Under the pieces are notes generated by a model. It saw only the letters and a list, made by a program, of their open reading frames with translations. It did no database searches and was not told the origin of the DNA. Positions 12,161 to 25,728 of a DNA stretch of 64,000 nucleotides are shown here, in pieces. How positions within the stretch are numbered: position 1 is the stretch's first letter; each line of letters begins with the position of its first letter. The stretch comes from Blakeslea trispora. Its lineage: Eukaryota; Mucoromycota; Mucoromycetes; Mucorales; Choanephoraceae. Both the position numbers and the translations under genes were made by a program. The stretch spans positions 156,151-220,150 of the forward strand of contig JAIWNE010000051.1 in the NCBI GenBank assembly GCA_025331445.1. Direction: 5' to 3'.

Positions 12161-15100
12161 CTAAGGGGGAGCATTATTTTGAGGTGGTTGAGCTTGTGGT
12201 TGTGTTTGAGATTGTGCTTGTTGTTGACGTTGCTGCTGTTGCTGTTGCTGTATCTGGAGCGCTTGCATTTGTTGTAGCCTTTGCAATTGTTGTTGAGCAA
12301 GTAAAGCAGCCTGTATATTGTTGACAGCGAGGTTGGATTGTTGAGGTGTTGCACTGCCAGCAGTAGCAGGGCTAGCACTTCCACTGCCTGCATTGTTAGC
12401 TGATGCTGCAGCCATAGCAACATTTCTCATTTGAAGTTGTGCCAAATAGCGTTGAAGTTGCAATTGCTGGCTTGCAGGTAATTGAGATATAGGATATCCC
12501 ATTTGAGCTAATTGTGCTGCAAATATAAGAGGATTATTTTGTGCTGCCTGAAGCTGAGCTGCAATGGCAGCTTGCTGTTGCTGTTGTTGAGCAGGTGTAA
12601 CAGTCTGTAAAGCAGGACGTTGTTGTGGGCTTTGTGTGGCACTTGGTGAACCCATATGTTGCTGTGGTTGCGATTGTTGCGAAGATGTAACATCCTCAGT
12701 GGTAGATGCAAGATTTGGCGCTGTATTGGATAGAAGATTAAGGTTAGCTAAAAAGAAAATTGCTCCCAAGTATAATGCTTACATGAATTTTGTTGAATTT
12801 GAGTTTGTTGAGACTGAGGCGACACCTGTTGATTTAGTTTTTGCTGCTGATTAGCAAGTAGCTGTTGAGCCTGTGCCTGCAGTTGTTGGGGCTGCTGTGC
12901 TTGCTGCGAGGCCTGTAAGGCATTGGCAAACCGCTGAATAACAGCAGGCGAAGGGGGACGTACCTGTCCATTGGTGCCAGAGGCTGCGGCAGCCTGTTGC
13001 TGTGCTTGTTGTTGTGCGGCAGCCATAAGCATCATTTGCTGTTGTCGCAACAATTGCAACTGGGCAACAGGGTATCTATTAAGTGGCAAGCCAGCAGCCA
13101 CGCTAGCACCTTGTGGCATAGGTATCTGAGGTACAGCGCCAGCTAGATTGACAGCTGCATTGGCAACATTAGATGAAGCTGATGCAACTGGTGTAGATGC
13201 AGTAGGTATGGCAGGAACATTGTTGACGGAAGGAGAGGCAGTTGGTCGCGCAGCATTGGTTGAACTAGGCGACGAAGTATTTGCTGTGTTAGCCATAGCG
13301 GCAGCAGCAGCAGCAGCAACTCTTGCTTGGGCAGTAACATTGGCAGCAGCGGAAGTGGCAGCAGCAGATGACATGGATGATCTTGCCTGTTGTTGCTGAG
13401 TCTGCTGTTGCGTTTGTTGCTGATTAGGCGAAGAAGCTGCTGCAGCGGCGGCGGCAGCGGCGGCAGCAGCAGCAGCGGCAGCGGCAGCAGGATTTGGACG
13501 TGACATACCTCCCGGTTGAGGTCCTAATCCAATAGCAGCTGACAACTGTCTTTGTTCGAGTACTGCTTGCGCCATTTGCCTTTCCCGTTGTGCCTTATGA
13601 AGACTCATTTCCATGGCTGTTGGAAGCCTTTGACCGGCACTATTAGTGCCATGAACATCAATCGTTTGTCGAGGAATGACTGATGAAGACGAAGAAGTGG
13701 TATTCTTCTCAGCTTCCTCTCTCTTTCTCTGTGTCTTTTTGATTGCTTCAAATAAATTATATTGGCGCTGACGTTTTTGAGGTGAATCAAATCGCACCAT
13801 GGTAGGCTTTCGGCTCAGGTCGCGCTTCAGTTTTGTAGAATAAGATATGTTGACTTGTCCAGAAAGAGAAGTCAAGTTGTTTCGTCGCCATCGCTCATAG
13901 CATTCCCAGGGCGTGCGCTTCTCTCCAATTACAGGAAGTCGAGCTGCATTGAATGCATCACTAATCAATTCCCAGTTGAAGGAGTATTGCAAAATACATG
14001 TGATAAGACAAACATCGTCATCCTCAGACCATTGACCAATGTTTTGCTGTTGTTGACCAGTAGAAGGTGCTGCAGGCTGTTGTGGTAGTGTCTCCTTTTG
14101 TTTTTTTGGAGAAAAAAGTGAAACAGTAGGGGTATTATCATAACGTTCATGGCGTGGTAAAGGCGTAATCTCTTCTGACAATGGCTCTTTTCTTTGAACT
14201 TCAATCAAATTGCCTCGGCTATCTCGTTTACGATTGTATGTCGGTGGCTCTTTCGGATTGATTTGATTTGTAATTAGTTTAGAAATAGGCGTAATTCTTC
14301 CAAATTCTGATTCATTAAAGTACAGGTCGTTAAACTGAGGATTAGGAGGCTCATATGTTAGTAGATCGGGGAAGAGTGCACTTGCATCAAATTCTCCAAA
14401 ATCTTCAACAGGCAAGGTTATTATGGGTATACTGTGATCAAACTCTTTAACAAGTGTACGATATTCTTGTATTATATGAGGTGCTAATGTTGCTGATTGA
14501 ATATCAGGTGTAGTAGGCATGGACGACAGTTCATCTCCTGTGTCCATCTTTTCTCCGAAAAGAAGATTAATTGAATCTGATGTGCCCTCTGCTTTAGGAG
14601 ACGTTTCTGACAATTCAGCTGATATTTCTTCCATCGGGCTGTCATCCTTGGTAATTGGTGTTGTTGGTCTACTCTTTGGCTCTGGTATGTATGTCTTTAT
14701 GCATACATTCGTCTTATCCTCTGATGCATGCCATTCCATTACAGATCTCGAAAGCATATATGCCATAGCTATCTTCCATTTTCTTTCTTCTTTAAAATCA
14801 GTATGCATCCATTTCATTTCATCCAGCATACAATCCCAATGTGTTTTTGGGCGAGGCGGGGCTCTGTGCTTTTTCAGCTGACGTAGACTCCACATACTCT
14901 TCTTCTTTAGTGATTCTATCCTTTGTATTGTCTTGTATGATTTCAATTCATCTCTAGCCAACATCCAATCCTGCGTTGTAAGCGTTTTGCGTGATGTTTG
15001 TAATTGCTTATAAAGTGGGAAATGACTAGCTCGAAGATGCCATGCATACAGATCCAATTCTTCCTGGTTCTTCTCTGTTAAATCTGTGCTCAGTTTAATT

Positions 15101-15928
15101 CCATTGTACACTAAATGGTTTGATGGAGTATAGAAATCGTCCGTATGCTGTATATCTGCATTCACAACAACTTCTTTTCGTGATGTTGAAAGTTGAATTC
15201 GTTGTATTGACTGTGTTTGTTTTGTAGGTGAAATAGCAGCTGGCGTAGTATGTAACATGTCTTTTTGCTATACGATATATATAAAACAAACGTCAGTTGT
15301 GCTCTCGAATGTAAGTGTTTTGAAAGATATCATTACATCAAGACTAGATAAGATTTCATCCACACTTTTGGGGCGTACAGCTCCACTCACACCTCGTGTA
15401 ACCATTCTGACTGGAGGAGGAGGGATACGTCTGGCAGTTTTATGAGTCGGTGAACCATCGGGTGGGGGTGAGGGTGATTCTTGCTTGACCTTTATATTGC
15501 TGTAGAAAGTCTCATTAGTACATGACGCTAGTAATTAGAGTGGTTGAAGTACCTTAATTTATGCTTCTCTAAAAATAGATTCCACTTATCTCGATCAACC
15601 TGAGTTACATCACCATTTTTTAGAAACGAAAGCACAGGATCAGGCTCTGAACTTTCAGATGTCATTGTAAAGAGTTCTTTTAATAGGTTTTCTCTGTGTG
15701 TAACAACAACCCTGCTCAACGATTACTGTAAGATTAGCGAGTGCGGGGTATTAGCTGTTAGAGTATGATTATACCTCAATTTTTTTCTCCTTTCTTCTTC
15801 TGCATTATTCCTTAATCTTTGTAAAAGTTTCTATAATAAAATATAAGAGGAGAAAGTAGGAGATAAATGATAAATATGCATTGTAAAAAAAATCAATCAC
15901 TTACTTGCTGCGGTTTATTGATTTCCAT
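12161..15928 (-). CDS. Vid21/Eaf1-like HSA-SANT subunit of NuA4
   Basis: Large scaffold of the NuA4 histone acetyltransferase complex. Exons (minus order): 15905-15928, 15775-15830, 15553-15714, 15337-15499, 12783-15267, 12161-12747; 1158 residues. In order: a short N-terminal part with a VRPKSVDEILSSLD motif near residues 120-135; an HSA domain, which binds actin-related proteins, around residue 270 (KTHWDCMLDEMKWMHTDF followed by EERKWKIAMAYMLS); a SANT/Myb domain around residue 550 (GQWSEDDDVCLITCILQYSF, then PWECYERW); and a long C-terminal half built of Gln, Ala and Pro runs, including about 19 consecutive alanines near 13441-13490. HSA followed by SANT with this motif is the Eaf1/Vid21 architecture; a p400/SWR1 origin is excluded because there is no helicase domain. 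An ACGCGT site and a TGAGTCA (Gcn4/AP-1-like) site lie upstream at 16084-16089 and 16121-16127. Confidence 0.88.
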
Positions 15929-17057
15929 TTTCTTTGTTATATATATATATATATCAGTGCTTTTTTTTTTTTAAAAAAAAACACACACACGCAGCTAAAA
16001 TAAAATAAGAGAAAGAGAAAGAGAGAGAGAGAGAGAAAGATATGAGCTTTTGAAAGAAGAAAAAAAAAACAGGAAAAAACAAGACGCGTCTGTAATTTTT
16101 TTTAAAAAAAAAGAAGCGCGTGAGTCAGCGAGTCGTGAAATTAAAACAGATAAAATAGATAGAGTATTACACACACCTAAGTATGTTTGCAAGAAAAAAA
16201 TAAATAAATGAACACTCATAGACAAAAAGAAAAGACAGATGCTAAGCCACTAATTTTATGGCTGGTGTCGAAATAACCTGCCCTTTTCTACGCTGAGAAT
16301 TAAATAAATCTATATTAAAGCACATTTGTATAGATCCATACTAGTTGGCAATATACATAAATAGCTTACATGATGTTATTGACAAGCAAATATATATTGC
16401 TTTTAAGGACTGAATTAATTCTATAGACAATCGTGCTCTTTATTTAGTTATTGTAAGATCTTTCTTTGGCAGGATCTGTTGGAACTTTATTTGATTGGCC
16501 ACAATCGTTCAAGACAATTAAAGCATTGACGATATGTTTACCTGTGGTTTTAGAACTAGCGAATCAAGTCACTTTGACTAGATGCAAATCTAGTGCAAAG
16601 GTCCTTTGATGGCTTTAATAACTGGATTGCACTAAGTATCTGACTTCTTTTCTCCCTTGTAATCAGACATGAACATGTAGTATAACATAGCTTTATAAAG
16701 TGTGTTACACAGAAGCGGATATTATAAAATCAGCCATTGACGTTACTAGCATTATTTGCATTACAGTAAGCTGGGGTAACCAAAATGGAGAAAAGACTAT
16801 AGCTCTTTACCTGTTGAAAAACACTGCACTTTTCAGCATAGCAAATTGTGTCTTTCGCCCTTATCGTTTGTGAATTCAAGTTGACACTGGAATAATGAAT
16901 TGTCTAGAGAATAACTTCAGAAGCTTCAAAACAAGTTTTTTTTTTTTTCAGACAAAGCTGTTTAATTTATTATCATTAAAAGAGAGATATACATGCGATT
17001 GAATTGATGTTTCTATACAGGAGGTTGGAGAATGTGAATGCTAAGGTCAGGTTTTGT
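15929..17057. other. Intergenic region
   Basis: Upstream of the Vid21-like gene. It holds a TA repeat near 15938-15954, poly-T/poly-A, CA and GA repeats (15960-16037), an ACGCGT at 16084-16089 and a TGAGTCA at 16121-16127. From 16250 to 17050 there is unremarkable AT-rich sequence in which I see no gene. Confidence 0.5.
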
Positions 17058-18428
17058 TTAAAGATAAGATGCCTATTTAGAAGATAAAATTAATACACAG
17101 CATTAAATTAACTCAGAGATACTTACACGTCTTGAAGCTTCTTCAAGATCATCAGCTGTAAGCATGTTTTTTTCATCATCATTGGGGATCTCATAAACAC
17201 CGCCCAAGATAACATAGGGATGGTAAGCAAAGAGAGCAAGGTCGCTCATTTCAGTAACACCAGAAAGAACCAAAACGGGATCGATTTCGGATGAGATACC
17301 AGCAACAATACTATGGATTGAATGAGCTTACTCGCCTAACATTTAAATACTCATTTTACTTACTCGGTATCCATACGATCACCAATGATACATGTCTCCA
17401 AACGTGAAAGACCAAGGACACGTTGAGCATAACGCATGATCAAAGCAGAGGGCTTACCACAGAAAAAGGCCTTTGTCTTAGTGACCAATTCAACACAAGC
17501 AGTGAAGGCACCTGTAGCAGGAATCTTACGACCCTGAGAATCAAGTGTCTCAACATCCAAGTTGGTAGAGATAAGCTTAGCACCTTGTTGAACAAGCTGA
17601 ACAGCCTTTGTAAGCTTCTCAAAGTTGTACACAGCAGACTCACCCAAGACAACATAGTCAGGGTTGTGATCATTCATGAAGAAACCCTTGTCGTAAAGAG
17701 CATAAGCAAGACCGGGTTCACCAATGACATAACAGGTTCCTCCCTATTCGATTTGTATGTTGAGTTGACCATTAAAACAAACCATTCCATGTTGAACTTA
17801 CTTCGGGCATTTGAGACTTGAGGAAGTGAGCAGTAGCCTGACCAGAGGTGAAGAAATGATCCTCAGTAACATCAATACCAAGACGATGCAACTTTTGTTG
17901 CAATTCACGAGGTGTAGGAGCAGAATTGTTGGTCAAGAAGAGGTACTTCTTGTTGTTCTTTTCCAAAAAGTCAACGAATTCCTTGGCACCAGGAAGCAAT
18001 TTAGAGCCCTAAACAAAAGAGAAAAGGAGTGCTTAGAGCAACCTCTTCCGACAGCCATCATCCCATTCAATACTTACGTGGTAGATAACACCATCCATAT
18101 CAATAATGTAGCCCTTCTTTTGGCGGATAGCATCAAGACGCTCGGTGTGAAGGACGGGGTCCTTGAATAAGGCCCAATCTCTGGGAGAGATACCATCTTC
18201 GTTCTTGTCTGAAGGAACAGCACTACCGAGTTGAAGTTGGCCGAGTGAGGCAGCAAAAGAAGCAGCCAAGTCGCGAGTTTCATCGACAGAAGCATAGTCA
18301 GCTCCGGCATGTGTGGCAAGAGTGTGACCAGTGGGTGTGGTGACAGTAGGAGTAGCAGGAGTCTCTACAACGGGAGTAGTGGCGGCAGGAGTGGCGGCGG
18401 CAGGAGTAGTGGGGGTACTGTCAGACAT
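17058..18428 (-). CDS. NagD-like HAD-superfamily phosphatase
   Basis: Exons (minus order): 18078-18428, 17802-18008, 17364-17743, 17127-17310, 17058-17072; 378 residues. After an N-terminal extension of about 100 residues rich in Thr/Pro/Ala comes a HAD-IIA domain: motif I IDMDGVIYHG (nucleophile Asp in DxD), motif II KKYLFLTNNSAPTP, the substrate-cap segment with GGTCYVIGEPGLAYAL, the lysine region CGKPSALIMRYA, and motif IV IIGDRMDTDIVAG. The family includes bacterial NagD and eukaryotic p-nitrophenyl/phosphoglycolate phosphatases (Pho13, PGP). The DMDGV motif is closer to NagD than to the DCDGV of Pho13. The last exon encodes only ASYL and the stop. The substrate cannot be told from sequence. 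Confidence 0.9.
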
Positions 18429-19456
18429 GTTGAAGTAAAACAAAATTAAGAAACAAAACAGAAACAAGATAAGCTTGAAGCAATATCGGATTTATAGTGT
18501 CGCATTTGCTGGGGTTTATTTTTATTTAGATTAGCTGGATATTGAACAAGGTGCATTTGATGTCATAGTTCCCCCTTTTTTTTTTTTCAAAACTCTTTCC
18601 GATTCTTTATTGACCTTTGCTTATTATGCAATTCATGAAATTTCACGTTCCCAAAAACACTTCTTTCAACAAAATGTTACAACTCTAAACCCTATCAAAC
18701 ATAAGTTTGTATTGTTTGTTTGTCGCACGTTCAATCAAGAGACTACTTTTCTTAAAAATGATAGGAAGAGAAAAGGTAGGTAGTCAGTTAATAAAGTATT
18801 CTTAAAGAGACTAATAAGCACTCCGATTTTGTATCTGAGTGTCGGACCATTAATTGCTTGAAAAAATCGTCTTATGAATTTCGTGACAATGGAGGTCTCA
18901 TGAAATATGAATGAAGCATGAAATCAGCAAAAACATACCCGCTGCCACATTACTCAGCATTTGCCTACAGGTTTCTTCGATCATGAGTGAAATAGATGCT
19001 CTTCCATTATGAGTCGTAAATTGGTCGCTATCATTTCAAGATCTTAATCGGGTTCTCATTTGTCTCCTGATTAAAGCACTACTACCAGCGCATCGTGCAT
19101 TGAAACTTCATTAAACGCGTCTACAAGTTTTTGGCAAAGAAGAACAACATTTTCTAAAAAAAACAAAGATGAATGATCCTAAAGACTTCTAAGCTATTAG
19201 GAGCCTTCTTTTCTTTTCATTTGCTATAAAGCTATTCATCAGATACATTGACCCTATTCTTGAAGTTAAAAATGCTTGTTAGCTAATCAATTTAGTAGAT
19301 TGGTAGAAAGTCAATATATCGGCTTAAATAACTTCGTGTTACCAAAGTATCTCTAGATAAAGTATCCTCATTGAAAGTATTGTACTTCAAGATAATCAAC
19401 AGGCTGATGATACTTTGCTTTATGCAGCCATTTGGTATACTTGTATAATCGTATCT
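18429..19456. other. Intergenic region
   Basis: Upstream of the HAD phosphatase gene. AT-rich, with a short poly-T tract near 18575-18589. I see no gene or repeat structure. Confidence 0.45.
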
Positions 19457-19737
19457 TCAAATTAAAGATGTGATATAAGATATTCCTTTCATATGCTTAT
19501 AGGCTTGTAATAAGCTGCCTTCAGCATCTAGTCGTCGAACAAGTATATCAAACATGCTTTGAGGCTTGGGGCCTTGATTCGTATACGAAAAAAAAAAGAA
19601 ATAGGATAGTTTGATTGTGTGTAAACTGATTTCCTTATCCATCTACCTCTCAAAGAAAAGATCTTGAGCGTGCCCTGCAGGGATAATCGACTAAGAAAGT
19701 CGTTTACTTTAGTAATGGTTTGCTCTTGGTAGGCCAT
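19457..19737 (-). CDS. Possible small two-exon gene, unknown
   Basis: Two minus-strand open segments can be spliced in frame: 19647-19737 (MAYQEQTITKVNDFLSRLSL...) and 19457-19572 (ending LLQAYKHMKGISYITSLI), giving 68 residues. The acceptor is preceded by a pyrimidine tract. The donor (GTAGAT) is mediocre. I do not recognise the product. It may be a small real gene, a remnant of a longer one, or chance; it lies directly upstream of and divergent from the Dcr2-like phosphatase gene. Confidence 0.25.
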
Positions 19738-20066
19738 CTCGCGACAGTAAATTCCTTTATGTTGCTCAACTTGGTCCTAGAGTTTCTTTTTATGCTGTTT
19801 TACATTGGTTTGAATCAAATGGTATTATTGCCAGGATATTGCCTATTTTCCGAAAGTCGCTATCGTGAATTAGGAGTGAATTTTATGGCCATGGCTCTTT
19901 CAGTTGTCAAAGTTTATGCTGTATTTGCTCATTCTATTCAAACTAAACATTCTTCCAAAGATAGTGTCCAGTTCTGTCTGTGCTACTTTCGCTTGTTTAA
20001 AAAAAACACGGCACTCTTGCATTACCTAACATTTTTTGTCCCTTCCTTTGTTTTCATAAGGCTGTC

Positions 20067-22579
20067 ATGATGCGACATAGGTTGTCAAGCCTCCTCTATC
20101 TTTGGAGCCTTTTGACGGTCTCTACTGCTTATATCACAGATATCAAGCTTGTCTCTTGCGACGCTAATCACGCTTGTGCTAACTATCCCGGCTATCGCAA
20201 GATACCTACTGATCTCAACAAAGGTGTCAATGGTGCCGACACAGTTTACCTTCATTACAAAGAAGACATGACGGAAGCTCCGATTACTGATCTTCAGATT
20301 GTGCAAGGGCTCAATGACTCTTACATACCTCACTTGGCAAAATGGACCAAGCTAAAAGTAGATCTCAATCAAAGAGAACATAGTGATGATGCTTCTTCAC
20401 TTTGGCTTTATTACACCAAAGACACTTCTATCTCAAAGAGTCCGGTGACTTCTATCATTGTGAAAGAAGGAACAAGCCCATCAGTCTCGGCTGACTATAA
20501 GCGAATTCCAGTTGATCTGAACAAGGATATAGGTGGTTATCATCTGTACATGTATTATAGCCAAGATGGACCTAAAGGTACAAGCTACATTGTCTTGCGT
20601 ATAGGGAAATCATGATATAACGATTTTGATAGACCCAATTTCTTCTATCACTGCAAAGGAATGTTTTACAGATAATTGCTATATCGAAGTAAGTGAAAGA
20701 GATCATATGTTTTTGTGTGTGTTATATATATAGCTAACATAGACATTAGGGTTGGGAACGAGTAGAGAAGGATTTGAATAAAGGCATTGTGGTTGGAATG
20801 AGTGTCTACTTGTTCTATAAACGAAGCAAGACAGACGATCCAGTCACAGAGTAAGTCAAGCTTAGAAGAAAGAGACATTACCTCTTGATGTTTACTTTTT
20901 CATTTAGTGTTATTGTGCTGTTAAATGATCAAACATCACCTGAAGGATATACCAAGATTGATGTCAATCTAAATTCAATCTTTCGGGGCGATGCAATCCA
21001 TGTATGGTATAGAACAACACCTTCCAATCCCGATGTTCTCAGAGATGCTGTTCAAGATCTAGCTATTGAATTCGGAAAGCCATCGGTGACACCTTATGGT
21101 TGGCAAAAGATCAATGTCGATTTGAATAGTGCAGGCAATGGCAAAGAAAGCTTTGGTGAACCTACTTATTTGTTTATCAGGAAAGGATACAAGGAATTGC
21201 CTAAAATGGATCAATTGGCATTTAACCAAGATGGCTCATTCAAGATTGTACAGTTCGCTGATTTGCATTTCACGAACGAAGAAGGCAATTGTCGGGATAT
21301 GCCTGCTAATGTAAGTGCAAACCATACATAATAAGGGCGAATCACATGACATTCAATTCAGGTAGAATGCAAAGGCGATATCATGACCATCGAATATATG
21401 GAGCGACTACTGGATAAAGAAAAGCCGGACCTTGTTGTCTTTTCAGGCGATAATATTAAGGGCACAGGTATTTCTTCTTTTCTTGAGAGATATCAGAGGA
21501 TACTAAATATTGTTTAAGGTGTAAGTGATGCAAGAGCAGCTACATTCAAGTTTGTAGAGCCAGTGATAAAACGAAAAATTCCATGGGTAAAAAAAAAAAA
21601 AAAGAGAAGCTAGTTTGCATTCTTGTTGTCTTTTGACTAACTTACCTTATTAGACAGCAGTCTTTGGTACTCATGATGATGAAGCTGATTTGACTAGGGA
21701 AGAATTATTGGAAATTATGAGAAGACTGCCTTATTCCATGGTTCAACATGGCCTACTCGACCTTCCCGGTGTAGGCAATTACATGTTGAATATCTTTGAG
21801 TCCAATCACGAAAAAGCGCAAGTAGCTCTTTTCACCAGAATCTCTCTCTTTTTTTGATCTGACTCTCTCTTTTCTCCTCTATAGTAACCCTATGTTTACA
21901 CTGTATTTCTTGGATTCACATAGTTACATTGAAGGTAGTCAGGAGGAATATGATTACATTAAACTAGAACAGTTAGACTGGCTAGTTCATTCCTCTTTAC
22001 GCTCTCAAACTTCTGCTGGCAAGTTAAGTGCTGCAGCATTTTTCCATATTCCTATTTGGTAATGTAAGATTCAAGTCAGTTTGATATCATTGTACTGACA
22101 ATAAGAATTGGGCTATAGGGAGTATCATGAAGAAGATAGCACAAATCCGCCTGTAGTAAAACTCGGAGATGCTATGGAAAGTGTATCTAGCCCAGAAAAG
22201 AATAGCATATCCGCATTTGAATCATTCAAGAAAGGTAAGAATACATTTGTTTGATTCGAATAACTCACCCGTGTTCCTTTAGCCAATATCAAATTTACTT
22301 CATGGTGAGTCTTGTAATTCTTAAAGACTCTCACAACTAATTCTATCTCTCTGTTTATAAAGTGGACATGACCATATCAACGACTATTGCTTAGAGAGAG
22401 AGAATATGCAACTTTGCTATGGAGGAGGTGCTGGTGTAGGAGGATATGGTGCCGAGCATTTGAACTGGCCACGCCGTGCACGCATATTTCAATTGAATTA
22501 TTATGGAGAAACTGCCAGTACATGGAAACGTTTGTTTTCTAAGGAAATGCCCATGGTTCATTATCAAACACTTTATTAA
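20067..22579 (+). CDS. Secreted calcineurin-like phosphatase with MABP-like repeats (Dcr2-like)
   Basis: Eleven exons: 20067-20577, 20633-20688, 20750-20850, 20908-21310, 21362-21467, 21519-21586, 21654-21817, 21885-22058, 22119-22234, 22283-22304, 22363-22579; 645 residues. A signal peptide (residues 1-21, ending SLLTVSTAY) is followed by six tandem repeats of about 40-60 residues, each with a G(Y/W)xxIxxDLN core and a (Y/W)LYYxK strand, resembling the MABP beta-prism fold. The C-terminal half is a metallophosphoesterase: IVQFADLHF, FSGDNIKG, FGTHDDE (usually GNHD), FFHIPIW and GHDHINDYC metal-binding motifs. The phosphatase half resembles yeast Dcr2. Intron 7 needs a GC donor (GCAAGT at 21818). 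Exon 10 is only 22 bases and carries the junction into the GHDH motif. Substrate unknown. Confidence 0.85.
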
Positions 22580-22669
22580 CATATATACGTAAACACCATT
22601 TAGACAAGAAGAAAGAAAAAAAAAGGAATATATGAAAAGAAATTCACTCTTCTTTAAAAAATAAAAAAG

Positions 22670-24391
<1,722 letters not shown>

Positions 24392-25728
24392 AGAGAGAAA
24401 ATGGATGATAGAAAAAGAAAGTAGTCGATATTAGAAAAAAAAGTGAGAAAGAAAGAAAAAAAGAAAAAAAGTAAATGCCAAATCGTAAGTGAAAAATACA
24501 TTAAAGTTGAAAACCCGCTGTGTTACAGATTGTCATTGCTTGACATCTCTTAGAACACATGGGAATGTATGAAAAAGAGAGCCACAAGATAATCGGCATG
24601 CTGTGCACTTATACTTTTAATATATGCATTTCCAGCAGAAAATCTCGAGAAGCTTGATTTCTATAATTCATCTTGTTTAAGAATAAATATTTATGTTCTT
24701 AAAAGGATCAGCAGCAGATTTGCTGATCAACTTTAAATTGTTACATTTGTGAAGCTCAGATCTATGTTTATTACTAAATAGAAGATGATTGCTATTTTAA
24801 TGAAATTGTAGTATTTAACAATGAGAGATTTATTAGCTAGAAGGGAACTTGTAAAATATAACAACTTTACTTGAATTGGTCCCACCTTTCTTTTTTTTTT
24901 TCTGTATCATTTAGTCAAGATGATTGTGGTCTTACAAATCAGATAGATGTTACAGTTTTATTTTTGGCGCTTAGTTGATGAATTAAATTGATGCAGTTTA
25001 TTCTGGATACATCATGTTGGCCAGATTATACAGCAGAAAGGAGTCAGTTCTTCTCAAGACAGATTGAATTATTTTTGTTCTGTCATTTAAGCACAGGTTA
25101 AATTGGGAAAAAAAAAAGTACCGAACAACCCACATGTTGTAATTTCTCTTTTTTTAAGGATATCATTCATTGCTCTCTCTTTCTCTTTTTTTTTTTTTTG
25201 TTCAAGAGTAAAACTCTCGAATAGATTCAAGCAATGATTGTCTTTTCTTTCCAAAAAAAAGAAGACAGTCTTTGGTCGGTAGGATAGTAAATTCATCCTG
25301 TTACGTTAATGCGTAAAGAAGTCCAAAATACTACCTTATTTCGGAGGAATTCAAGCCTTTCTTCTTTTTTTCTTTAGTTTTTAAGAAAACTGGTTGTTCA
25401 AGGATTCATCATAGCAACAAATGTATCATGAATTCAGGAAATCCTATGATATGATTTAAACAAAAAAATAAAATAGCTTACCAAATGATAGCATTGAGGG
25501 AAAGAAATTCTATTATTTAATCGATTCATTATTTTTATTCAAGACTTTTTAAAATTTTATCATCTTATAAACAAGTTAATAATAAACATTCTTTTGACTC
25601 TTCTTAATATTGTAATTTTTGTTTCTCTCTTCCTCTCTCTTTTTCTCTCTTTTTTTTTTTTTTATCTTCCTCAAAATAGCAACCTAATTAAAAGAAACAA
25701 AATCCAAAAAGAAAACAAGAATTTTGAT
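24392..25728. other. Intergenic region
   Basis: Divergent promoter region between kynurenine monooxygenase (-) and the RhoGAP gene (+). AT-rich with GA (24430-24475) and CT/T tracts (25160-25200, 25620-25663). No gene or mobile element recognised. Confidence 0.45.

Noticed and set aside
19720..20070. 116-codon plus-strand ORF in front of the Dcr2-like gene
   Set aside because: Hydrophobic, no recognisable motif, and it ends at the start of the phosphatase gene; a chance frame or part of an unspliced leader.
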